Shown piece after piece: positions 11,300 to 21,704 of a stretch of DNA of 64,000 bases. The position numbers and the translations under genes are program-made. Position 1 is the first letter of the stretch. Every line of letters begins with the position of its first letter. Origin of the DNA: Ophiosphaerella korrae (taxonomy: Eukaryota > Ascomycota > Dothideomycetes > Pleosporales > Phaeosphaeriaceae); NCBI GenBank assembly GCA_028456385.1, contig JALNQF010000013.1, positions 372,001 through 436,000 of the forward strand, read 5' to 3'. Under the pieces are notes generated by a model. The model did no database searches. It was not told where the DNA came from and was given only the letters and a program-made list of their open reading frames with translations.

Positions 11300-12411
11300 C
11301 TTGCAGTAGCCTACTAGAAGAAAGACACAAACAAGAGCTACCAGTATACAAGACTGTTCAAGGAGAGAGAGTACAGGCGGTGAGATTGTAGCTTCGTTAA
11401 ATACAGCACACTGGTGGTTCCAACGTGTCAATTCTTGGTATTCACACTGGCTCTGGTGCACGCATAATTAGGAACCGGCTGAGAGAAATCCTTCGGAGGG
11501 GTATCCATGCAGAGTCTAGTATCTTCATAGTAGCAATCCCGGTTGATGGATATTTCGTTGCCTACCCACTAGTAATGAATGCGGTTTGAGGCGTACACTT
11601 AAAATGCAGGGAAGTTACGATTGACTAAGTATCCTCCATGCCATCCATGGGCGGGAATACCACCAAGACACAGGTAAAACTTTACCCAGGGCAGTCACAT
11701 ATACTTCAAGTATTATGAAGCAGAGTGAATAAAGCTTGAGACCTTTCTCCTATTCAACCTTCACAATATAGGTATGAACTTCTCTATTCCCCAAAAATAT
11801 ATCTTGGGTTCGTGATGGCAATCTTAACTTTTCTATGAGAGTGAGGGGTTAGTGCTTGTCTTAGGGGGAGTCTAGAACTCAGAAAAGACAAGCTCCTTGA
11901 AAAATCTTGAGCTGTCTATCTGTTTGCCACATCAAGGGACGCTCAGTGGGACGTGCATTGTGACCCAAGCACTACTGCAGCTCTGCTTACGCGGGACGGT
12001 GCAAATTCATTTCCTCCGTGCATGATACGGTGAAAGAGCCCTCCGTAGGTCCGCTCTTCCCGACGTAGGAAGCTACTCTTGGTCAAATCATTCCAAGGTT
12101 CCCCCCATCGCTTAGGGCGACACCTGGGCACTTGGAGGTCTCTGCATCGCTTTTCCTTTATATGTCAGTATCTCCCTACATGCTCTTAGGCAGCGAGATC
12201 TATGACCAAGCTCTTTCATTTTGAAGATCAAAGCCTTCTTTAGTTTTGCATTTGACATAGACACGCTCGTGAAGCAGAAGCTCTCACTTCCAAGATTGCG
12301 ACCACATGGGATGGGGAACTGGCCTAACTCGCTTAGCAAGCCGGCTCAGTTGCACACACCCAAGACGAACTTCAGAAGACACTCTTACACAATGTACAGG
12401 CGGCTAAAAAC
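11300..12411. other. AT-rich spacer, no gene
   Basis: About 1.1 kb between two broken genes. Small open frames (for example 11943-12131 and 12112-12339, both minus) show no signal peptide, domain or splice support. Confidence 0.45.
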
Positions 12412-12771
12412 CTAATCCAAACACCCAGGTTTCTCGCAAACATCCCAAACTGTGAAACTCTTATATCCCCCTGATGTGTCTGAGCATGAGGTACCCAAAT
12501 CCACTTTTTTGATAATGTTATGTAAATTACACTTGCCGTCACTAAATAAGACTAGGTATGGACTTTTGTCGCTCTCATCCCCATAAATAATCTGTGACTG
12601 GGATACACCAGCCATGAAGTTCTGACACCCTTCCTTAGGTGTTTGCTTATTCTTTACTGGCGCACCTGATCGACAGTTGCTACCTGTGTACTAGCTTACC
12701 ATAAAAGCCTCTATGATTCTTAAAGTAGAAAGAATGATGAGGGTACCAGTAATATTAGTTGAGTAGGGCAT
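12412..12771 (-). pseudogene. Small cysteine-rich secreted protein candidate with one internal TAG
   Basis: One continuous frame of 120 codons from ATG at 12771 to the stop at 12412, broken only by TAG at 12693-12691 (codon 27). The first 24 codons are signal-peptide-like (TGTLIILSTL core). After the TAG follows a 92-residue segment with six cysteines (SNC, GCQ, KCN, SCS, VCE, GCL). That is an even number suited to three disulfides and typical of small secreted, effector-like fungal proteins. If codon 27 were CAG, the gene would be intact and intronless. An alternative is an intron (GTACCC...CACAG) that removes the TAG in phase but also most of the signal peptide, which I find less likely. 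There is no recognised family. It lies in the same AT-rich island as the amber-broken tyrosinase. Confidence 0.45.
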
Positions 12772-14282
12772 GGTAGATCGGTAAGCTTGTCAAAGCTCTC
12801 GTGAAAAGAAGATTGGAAATAATGTTTTTGCTACAGCAAGGAGTGAGTAGTTTTTACGCTGAGCTATGGGGGTCGGCTTAGATTGAATTTTGATCTGAGT
12901 GAAGAATTTGTATTTAGAGTGGCGTCGATGATCCACTGATGATTTCTAACTTTGAGCTATGTTATCCCAACCTCGCCGCTCACTAACTACACTTAATTTT
13001 ACGAGTCCTGAACGCATCTCGCCCAACATATTTTTGTTTCACAGTTACAATATTGCTCACATGGGGTTGGCATGTATTATCGTACTTGAAAAGGCCCTTC
13101 TCTCGCTTGTCAATTATATATGATGTGTTGAGCTGTGAGGTGGGTTAGTCATGATGCATCGTCTGTTCCATAATTGCATTCAGATTTTTCGTATGTTGAG
13201 GAGTTGGTTTTAATGACCGGACTTTTCTGTTGTCGCTCTCATACTTGGGTAGATTGTCGAAAAGATAGTAAAAGACAGAGTTTTCGAAAATGGATTACAA
13301 CTCCATCGCAACAATGGTGATACTAGTTGATAGGTCCACAGGTGAGCTATTAGGTAAGTGCCAACAGGTATATGCGAAGTTTCTCAATGCCATATCGTAG
13401 AGGAATTCTGTACATGCACTGCCTCGCTGATCGCTATTCCATCACTGGGTACATCCTAGTTATCAATGAAAAGAAAAAAAAAAATACTACATAATATTCT
13501 AAATGATGCTCAACCCCAAACATACCCAATCTTGCTAGCGGCAGTCCCCACGCCAGCCATACTTTCAGGGCTGGGCGGTGACTAGATGACTCAAGCAAAC
13601 TATTTGACCGCGATTTGCGTGTGTGAATTTCAGAAACACATTCCTAACATGAGTTTCTCGGCGTTTGTGGCTACCTTAGCGTCCTGGAGATTTTCTGGCA
13701 GTTCATTTTTGTGCATTTGGGTCCAGGGATGGCAAGTATAAGATTCGACGTGGAAAGGATGGGAATGCTCATCTTTTTAATTATGCTAGACAATATACTA
13801 CGGCCTATAGCTCAGACCATGCGTAGATTACTTAATTGATATGCAGCGTCTGTTTGGGGTTTCTCAAAAAAAAAAGTAGGTAGGTTCTGACTGCCCTCAG
13901 TATAATATACCTTTGCTTATAGAGGTACCGAGTTTCTATTGTTCGAATTCTCGCGGCACAGTTCACCAACCCCGAGGACTCTGCCCATGCCTGCATCGTA
14001 TGGCAATCATAGAACGACCGAAAAATAAAGCAGAGTACCTTTCAAGCTTCAAGACGATATTCCATCTACTTCTCGCCATCCGGATAATTATATATATTAG
14101 AGCTTAGGTGGAATTGCAAAATTCGGTGGTCCATCGCTTTTTGTGTTTGTACCTAGGTATACTTCTCGTTTCTGCATCCATTCTTTGCGATACACACGCT
14201 AAGGCTAGAGATCACTCATACCGATTTATCCTATTTACAGAAGCAAATCGAAATCACATTGAGATTTTATCCCAGTGCCACT
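12772..14282. other. AT-rich spacer, no gene
   Basis: About 1.5 kb of low-complexity, AT-rich sequence with frequent stops in all frames. Open frames at 13913-14107 and 14108-14392 lack supporting features. It presumably includes the promoter of the gene starting at 14283. Confidence 0.45.
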
Positions 14283-15594
14283 ATGAAGGTATACACTTAC
14301 GCCCTATATTGGTTTCTATTCCACATAGCTGTAAATTGCGTCTCAACAGAGCCAATAAACATCGAAAAAGTCAGCGGGGAGTTGGAATCTAGATTGCCGA
14401 GGGTTTATGGAGTGAGAGGCAAGCGCGAGGACAAGGACCAACCGTGCCAGCTACCAAGCCACGAAACGGAGTGTGAAGGCAACCAGGTTCTAAATACAGT
14501 TAGTGAATGTAAAGATTGTCCCAAAGATAAGTACGATCGTGGCACTTTGCAGACTTTCGTAGTCAGATTCCCGACTTTGCAAGGCATGTAAAGGTCTATT
14601 TAAATCTTAATGAGTATTCGTACACTAACGACGTTAACGCCTGTAGGGACTAAATTTAACGAGCGCTATATTGAGTGTTTAGAAGATAATGGTGGTGGAA
14701 AGAACAAAAAGCAAAAGGAGGATGAATGGGACAAGACGTTGAAGAGGAAGAAAGAAGAGTGGGATAATATGAAAAGATAGGAGGAAGAGCAACGAAAGAA
14801 AGACGAAGAAGAGAGGAAAGAGAAAGAAGCAGATGAAGAGAGGAAGAAGAAAGAGGAGGCGGAGAGATTAAAGGATGCAATGAAGAAGCGCATGACCTCC
14901 TGCCTCCTTCATGTTTCCACCAGTATAAGTATGTAAATTCCTTCGCTACGAACATGAAAACGTCATACCTCTCCGTTGAGAATCTGTGCTAATTCAAATC
15001 TACTCCAAAGGCGACCTGAATGGCAACTTTCATTTCGCAAGCGACTATTTCAGCGAAGACTATATCGATAGTGAAAATATTATACAGCATTGGCCATTAG
15101 AATTAAAGGAAGTTCCATCTGCGAATATCGATACTGACGAATACCTCAAAAAGTTCTTGGATGCAATGGATATCTTGACTTGGGTCCCGTGGGGTGGTGG
15201 ACCGAAGAAGCGCCTTGCTGCACCTTTTGCTTCAGATATGACTAAATACACGGAGGCAGTAGTTGTGCAACCCAAGAGCGAATTTGCAGCACAACCCCAA
15301 AAGAGATTTGTTAAGGCGCTTTTTACTGCACTCAGACAATTCTTCACCAAGGTGGGTACTCTACCAGGGGGATGTAGTTCTAGACTACAAAAGTTGAGGG
15401 ACAAAGGTGGTCTTCGTATTGCAGAAAAGGGTAAGGGTAAAAGCCTATCCGATCAAAAAAGACCGCAAATGAGATTGCAAAAGATAGGAATTGAGAGTCT
15501 TGTATCTATGGAAGAGATCATAAGAAAAATGAGCCTGGGAATAAGTAACGATCATTCAGATTCTAGAAGACTACCTGGGTTGGAACGAAGTTGA
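14283..15594 (+). pseudogene. Secreted Cys-containing coiled-coil protein, one internal TAG
   Basis: Three exons in perfect phase: 14283-14583, 14647-14928 and 15011-15594, 388 codons before the stop. A signal peptide (MKVYTYALYWFLFHIAVNC) is followed by a four-cysteine segment (PCQ, TECEG, SECKDC). Next is a very Lys/Glu-rich stretch of about 75 residues that should form a long charged helix, and then a roughly 190-residue C-terminal domain beginning DLNGNFHFASDYFSEDY. The first intron uses a GC donor (AAG^GCATGT). The second has a normal GTATGT donor. A single TAG at 14778-14780 lies in the charged helix (after NMKR, before EEEQRKK). A CAG there would give an intact protein. No family function is known to me. 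The order of signal peptide, Cys region, charged helix and C-terminal domain suggests a secreted protein. Confidence 0.6.
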
Positions 15595-16416
15595 TCATAG
15601 AAAGGACATGGATCAATTTCCTTATACTTCAACATTCTCTGTCTCTAAGAATATCGCTATCGATTTTTTTTTACTGCCGTTGCAGGTGGCCTGAAAGCAG
15701 CACATAAACTTCACGCCACCGACTATTGAAGTTGGTTATCTTAACCCACTCGTGATAGTAGTTTTGACTGATTTCTCAGATTATAATTTTCTGGGGGTTA
15801 AGGATAGCGAATTTGTATCAATTTGCAAAGTGTTGGATAACACATAAATCTAAGCAGTAAATAGAGAAGACAAATATGACTTTTGTGTAGTGTAAAGTGC
15901 ACACTCGTAATCAGGAAGACAATTTACTAGGTATCGTAACCTACATTGAGATAGCTCTACCGCTATAGATCTACAAGGAACTTTACGTCATTCGCAAAGA
16001 TTTTCCTGTCAAGGAGACACCAATTCAGAAGAAAAGTAAAAGCGAGCTTCATGCCCATCATGGGAAAGGCTTTGAGTAGTATCTAGAGGCAAATCTAGAA
16101 TAAGAATTCATTGTCTTGCACCGTAACTTGTCCAGGTCTACTATGTAAGTCTGGGAGTATCTGTTTCATTTGAGCCAATGAATGATCTGGCCACTTTCAT
16201 AGCCCGGATTTCATACACCTGAAGCTCAGTGAGGAGGGTAAGCAAGTGACCGTGGCAATGAGTGGGCCCCAGCCTTTCACACACATTCTATCTATCATTC
16301 TCGCCTCTTTGATGTAGCTGTGGGCTGATAATTTGTATGGGATAGCGTGTATATCAAGACGCCAAGAACGACATTTATGCTCCTTACCTCCAGCTGTATA
16401 GGAGTATAAAATTATG
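15595..16416. other. AT-rich spacer, no gene
   Basis: About 0.8 kb between the coiled-coil pseudogene and the tail of the HET relic. No open frame longer than a few dozen codons has any supporting feature. Confidence 0.5.
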
Positions 16417-18293
16417 TTATATCCACTGGAGTTTTGGTTTTAAGAGCTTACTACCAACGTAAAGCACTTCAGGCTCGTGTTTTGCTGATTCAACAGAGAG
16501 GACATATCTTGGGATGCTAGTACCACAGAAACTATATGTCGCTATACGCCTGAGGCTAATTTGAAACTCTGGTCTGGGAGGCAACACGTCCTTCCAAAAG
16601 TCGATAGTGATGCGTTCTCCTCGTGCTATGCCACTAGCTAGGGGGCCCTTTGGACTTGATTTCAAAGAATAAAAAAGCGAAGAGGGAATGCTCCAAACTT
16701 CACAGATCGGAGAAGTGTCCGGATGCATGATCAGCGGAATCACCAATGTAGGGGGCCGTTTTTTAACCTCGGGGCAAACCAATTATCGGAAGCTGTCCCA
16801 ACAATATAAGTGACATTTATATTGTTCTCTAAGATCAACTAATCTACCTCTTCTTGTGTAAATTGATCAAAACTACTTGCTAGCATCTACGCCTGTTGTG
16901 CAGGTGCAGCATTCGAGAGACCCATGATTTGATTTGTCTTCGATTGGGCCTCAAGAAGTGATCGCATGCTCGTGATCTGTGAATCGCAGCATTCTAACGG
17001 TCCATACTTATGTGAGCCAACTCGAAGGATCACAGTGATAGGCACTCTGAGGTCAAGCTGGAGGTCAAAACACGGTTGCTGCGACTTGACAGCGAGCTGT
17101 TCAACAAAGATTAATTTGCGACAAAAGGCACTGGATTTGACAACAAGCAACACAAAAGAACTTTAATTGGCCTATAGTGTTGTCGTCCACCTTCTTGTCA
17201 ACTATTTAGGACAACACACAACATGTGTGAGCCAGTGCCATCCAAGGATAGAAGGGTAATACAAGTCATGAAATTCTTTGCTGAATCTAGGAGACTCATA
17301 GTTATGGATATGCATAGACCACGGCTTGTAATGAGTGGTGGTATGTGGTCAGGTGGACTCTCAAAAACATCGAAGGGAGTTTCTGATATACTGCTCCTTT
17401 CACAGTGTATAGGTAGCCCATTTTCGTCCTGAAATCGAACATGACCGAAATCCGAAGTACCTGACGCGAGTAGGTCCCTTCCATAGGGATAGTTCATACC
17501 GAGACTCCCAATCTTTGGAATAGAGTGTAATCCTCCTTTGCTCGCGAGATTCCCTCTTGCAATCTTCGAAATGCATTCCGACCTTCTCCATAGATAAATG
17601 GCATGCTGGCGTTGAAGAGGCCTAAGAGACAATAAGCCTCATATTCAATCCGCGTAGTGTTACAGCGAGATGCCCAAGGCATTCTTTGAGTAACATTGTA
17701 CGAATGTGGATGAATTTTGCCTTGTAAGACTCCGTTGCCAATACCAGTAATTTCTGCAATATGATCCTGGAGCTAGCTTTTGGTACCAATCTCTTGCCAG
17801 TTTGCGTCATAAAACTCGACCACAGCAGGACTGATCAACTCTTGTAAGTACCAGCCTAAGCGGACGCGTTAGTGAAGGTTACAGTGTGGTCATGGTAATT
17901 CAACCTCTTTTAAACCATCTTGCTTGATCCAACTTATGATATTTCGATCTCATTGGAGAGCAATTGGTTCGGGCTTTCCGTGACGTCTGATAGATCGGCG
18001 TAACATATACATGACCTTCCATACCGCCGATGCATTGAGTTGATCGCTTCTGATAGTTCAGCGCTTGAGGGCTTGTCGGTACAGCACGTATCGATCCAAA
18101 ACCCATCACTGAGCGCTTTTCAACAACATTCTTTAATTTTCGGGAACCTTTTTTTCTCGGTTGCCCGGCCCGTGACTAGATCATTCAAAGTGACCTCCTC
18201 TCTCTCCTATGTGTGCGATAGGATGACATATTCAGGAACCTTTGTTTGGAAAAACCCCTCAACCATCAAATTTCTCGTGTTGAGTAGCCTCAT
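16417..18293 (-). pseudogene. HET-domain (heterokaryon incompatibility-type) gene, heavily decayed
   Basis: The HET domain can be followed in pieces over several frames. An N-terminal piece begins MRLLNTRN and reads EYVILSHT followed by TAG, where all HET proteins have Trp (SHTW). A central piece has GFWIDTCCTDK and INSMHRRYG with CYADLSDV. Then come a RWF/RG-like remnant and LQELISPAVVEFYDANW. A C-terminal piece has WASRCNTTRIEYEAYCLLG and FIYGEGRNAFRRLQE. Downstream pieces (ITSRGLCISITM, 17350-17200, and others to 16417) match the usual C-terminal extension of HET-D/E-type proteins. At least four stops and several frameshifts rule out function. HET proteins trigger cell death on fusion of incompatible hyphae and are numerous in Dothideomycetes. 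The SHTW TAG is a G-to-A change compatible with RIP of the opposite strand. Exact limits are approximate. Confidence 0.85.
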
Positions 18294-18873
18294 GCTCGTG
18301 TTATCTCCACACTCAATTTGTTACGAGGCTGTGTCGGATCGTCTTGAGAGCGGATTCTCCAGATTAGCAATATTGAGCGAACATTACGTTTAGAAATAAT
18401 GCTATCCTTTGAAAGTAATATAGAGCAACGAAACCTAGTTGTTTCACGTGGAGTGTTGACAGTTTCTGGGTGTAGAGGTTGTAATGGCCTGAGGACAATA
18501 CAGGATAGTAAGCATACAAAAGTATGTAACAATGCTGTTTCATCCACGGACGCAAAGAAATGCGCCAAACCCAATGGCGTTTTGCTTATATTACTAACGT
18601 GAATAGTGTTTGGCGTTTCAATCACGTTCATTTTGGTGCAATCGATGACCTTGCGTAGACATTTGTCTCATTCGAACTCTACTATGACAACAACAAAAAA
18701 TAATGATATTCAGCTTTTCACCAACAATATTCAGTCTCTGTACTGCTTCTTTGACTGTAATAATTTCTTGCACAATGTTCTAAAGCGCCACATCGGCACC
18801 AGTGTCACTGGCTCTTAACACACTCACTATATCGTAAGAACACTCCTCTGCCCGGATCTTCTAGCTGTTCGAC
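18294..18873. other. AT-rich spacer beside the HET relic
   Basis: The sequence upstream of the HET start shows only overlapping short frames on both strands. It may contain the former HET promoter. No gene recognised. Confidence 0.45.
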
Positions 18874-19222
18874 ATGAGTACAGGCATGAATAACAACAGC
18901 CCTTCACAGGATAATCCAACTCGGACGTTCCGCTCACAAGCAGAGTCTTCATGAGTGGTGTTATTCTAGTACCTCAGCAGCCGGAGATGGAACCGACATC
19001 GGCAGACGACGTACTAGAAGAGGAACATGCTGGCGCTCATGAAGCATCGACTGAGGCCCAGGATAATATTTTCGCACCTCCTTCATGGGAAGAACGAGCA
19101 CATCTCAAGCGACTTCGAGTGATCATTCAGTACAGGCTTACAAACTCGTCATCAGTGCTGATCTTCTGCGTACTACAGATACTGAAAATGACCATACAGT
19201 AGATTTGGATGAGGATGAGTAA
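18874..19222 (+). pseudogene. Fragment of an unknown acidic protein, frameshifted
   Basis: Three overlapping plus-strand frames share the same acidic, Thr/Ser/Glu-rich character. Frame one starts at ATG 18874 (MSTGMNNNSPSQDNP...) and stops at 18954. A second from 18951 reads ADDVLEEEHAGAHEASTEAQ and PPSWEERAHLKRL. A third, overlapping the end of the second, reads SVQAYKLVISADLLRT and ends in DLDEDE at 19222. The shifts suggest a coding sequence broken by small indels rather than a live gene. I do not recognise the parent family. It could instead be chance, and it is reported because it lies in the decayed island. Confidence 0.25.
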
Positions 19223-19464
19223 AGCAAGAGCCATGCTAATCGAATTGATATGGCACCCATGTGCTATAAGGAAGTCCTACCAGCACATGTTTAATTCGAT
19301 CCAAAAATTTGCAGAAATTTTCCTGAACTTGCTCCTCAATGATGATAACTTGTAGCTATCCTTATGCGCTGAGTTCTGTCCAATGTTGTGCCAAATATGA
19401 TAGAGTACAAATATACGTATTAGAAACATCTTTTCAAACACGTATACACCGACTTTCTAGTGCT

Positions 19465-20112
19465 TTATCTTGTGATAATCCACTCGTGCTCTTCCTCTTG
19501 TACATCCTTCAGATCTACATTTGCACCCAGCCACTTTGCATTTTTAGCCGGCAGTATAACAGCCAACACCTTTGATTTGATCAATCCTAAAGGTAACGGC
19601 CCATACAACCTGCTATCTCTGCTCCACTCTAGATTATCTCCAGCCACCCAACAATGGCCCACGGGCACCTGTATAATTTGTTCTTTTACACTCGCCCATT
19701 TTTCATCTATATCCTCTGCTTCTATATCCGAATCAATTCTCCCAGGAGTTATTACAGATACGAAATCGCCTGGCATTCCAATGATGCGTTTGCATCCGGC
19801 GTCGTTGGGAAACATCGGGTTCGTATATGTAACTACATCGCCGACCTGGACGCCCCGGCCTCGTCTGTGCAATGTTGAGTAGAGTATCCAAGGTTGTTTT
19901 TTGTAGTGCGCAGGTATCGTAGGTAGCATTGAAATACCCTGTGTGCGACCGATGCCACCGATATAGCTGTCGAAGATGTGTGCAAAGAAGGCAAATCTAC
20001 CTAGGGCCCAGGCAATTCCTTAGATGCAGTCAGTCGTGAATTTAGCAGAACCAAGTGCTCAAAGAGCACACTTACTGGTCCATGTGTGCGGGTTGGTCAG
20101 ACGTGACGCCAT
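19465..20112 (-). CDS. IMP1: Mitochondrial inner membrane protease subunit 1 (signal peptidase I family)
   Basis: Two exons, 20112-20076 and 20018-19465, give 196 residues. After a hydrophobic N-terminal segment (RIAWALGRFAFFAH) comes the nucleophile motif QGISMLPT (Ser42). Then comes GDVVTY and the general-base region KRIIGMPGDF (Lys89), and finally GHCWVAGDNLEWSRDSRLYGP, the conserved NDxxxSxDSRxYGP-type box. Ser/Lys dyad proteases of this type in the intermembrane space cleave sorting signals, for example from Cox2 and cytochrome b2. Length and motif order match Imp1 better than Imp2, though the subunit assignment is from memory of the families. It is divergently transcribed from the JmjC gene, with 237 bp between the starts. 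The first exon codes only 12 residues. Confidence 0.88.
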
Positions 20113-20349
20113 CGTGAGGATAAGTGCACTTTATTGTCGCTCGAACATATTACTTTATCAATTTCTGCAATCACAAATAACCACGGTGCCGATGAAAGAT
20201 TTGGGCTCATTGCAAGAGCATTGGTGCGGTAAAGCGAAGAGGGATCTGCAATCTGGCTCAGGTGTTAACCTCTGTGCCAAGACGATTAACTCCGTCACAC
20301 CTTCCCACCACCCTACGAAGTATTTCCCTATGAAAGCACATCCAACAGC
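20113..20349. promoter_or_regulatory. Shared promoter between IMP1 and the JmjC gene
   Basis: The start codons of two divergent genes lie 237 bp apart, so both promoters and leaders must fit in this stretch or overlap. No clear TATA box is seen. That co-regulation follows is an inference only. Confidence 0.5.
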
Positions 20350-21562
20350 ATGCCGGCCGAGGATAAAATTACTGGGCTGAAGAGTGTGGAACAGGCCAAG
20401 GTAAGGTTAGTGTTCGTACATCAAATCACTTTGAATCACAATCTGAAAACATAAAGGCCTGCACCAACAGGACTCGAGGGTGAGGGAATGGCAAATGATG
20501 CTGTAAGAGGTGCTTCCATTTCCATGCACGCCATAAATACAATTCTTCTCAAAGTCACCTGTAACCTTATTAAAGCCTGACCTCTGCCTAGACCTGATAA
20601 CGACGTACCACGACTTGAACACTTCCACAATAAACGTATTTCATTCCGAGCCTTCACCATTGGAATTCATGCGCTATGTCGCACGTAACCGTCCCTTCAT
20701 CGTCAAGAACGGTGCCAAGGACTGGAAGGCGAGAAAAAGATGGAGCGCGACGTACCTTACCGACTTGATGAGCGCTCAAAACGTCAACGTAGCCATCACG
20801 CCCCATGGAAACGCCGACTCAGTCGTTCATCTCCGCAAGGGCGGAAGCGTATTCGTAAAACCATACGAAACAGAGGAACTATTCAGTGACGTAATGCAAG
20901 CAATCCGCAACCAAGAACAGGACGCAACCTTCGACAAACCAACCCGCTACGCCCAAACACAAAATGACAACTTGCGCAACGAATACGCCACTTTATTTGC
21001 TGATGTGCCTAGTTCCATCCCTTTTGCACGCATATCTCTCGAGAAAGAACCCGATGCGATTAACTTTTGGCTTGGGAATTCGCATTCCGTGACAGCGTTG
21101 CACAAGGACAATTACGAAAACGTTTACGTTCAGATTCTTGGCCAAAAACATTTTGTTCTGCTTCCACCTATTGAGTCTGCTTGTGTAAATGAAGGCTCTG
21201 TACTTGCGGCAACATACCAGCTGGGGGAAGGGGCAGAGGGCGAAGTGCAGAAAGAAGATTTGCGGATTCGGATCGATGAGCCAGAGGAGTACGTGCCATT
21301 TGCTACATGGGATCCAGATGAACCATCTGCCAATACGACGCCGTATTCACAGTACTCTCAGCCGCTACGTGTAACGCTAGATGAGGGAGATATGCTTTAT
21401 CTGCCTGCACTGTGGTACCACAAAGTGAGTCAAAGTTGCAATGAAGAAGGAATATGCTGTGCAGTAAACTATTGGTACGATCTGGACTTCAGCGGTGGAT
21501 TTTGGAGCATGTCGAGTTTTGTGCGGAGCATGGGATTGTTGAGTCAATCTGGGTTGGATTAA
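20350..21562 (+). CDS. JmjC / cupin-8 domain oxygenase, JMJD7-like
   Basis: Exon 1 is 20350-20400 (17 codons, GTAAGG donor). The second exon starts at 20576 (acceptor ATTAAAG) or alternatively 20555, both in phase, and ends at 21562, for about 345 residues. FHSEPSPLEFMRYVARNRPF is the typical N terminus of the JMJD7 group. The Fe(II) site is visible as HKDNYENVYVQI (H-x-D) and the distal His in LPALWYHKVSQS. NFWLGNSHSVTALHKDN is characteristic. Human JMJD7 is a 2-oxoglutarate-dependent lysyl hydroxylase acting on DRG GTPases. Whether the fungal protein has the same substrate is not shown. All iron ligands are present, so activity is plausible. The exact acceptor of the single intron is the uncertain part of the model. 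Confidence 0.87.
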
Positions 21563-21704
21563 ACACATTAGGGAAAGGTTGGTCAAGGTGAAGGTTGGAA
21601 TATAAGAAAAGCTAAGAATACTGGGTATCTCTAAGTAGATCTAAACGTAACAAACCCAACACCAGGCAATGCATGTTCATGTGGTTATTGAATGACATCT
21701 CTGC

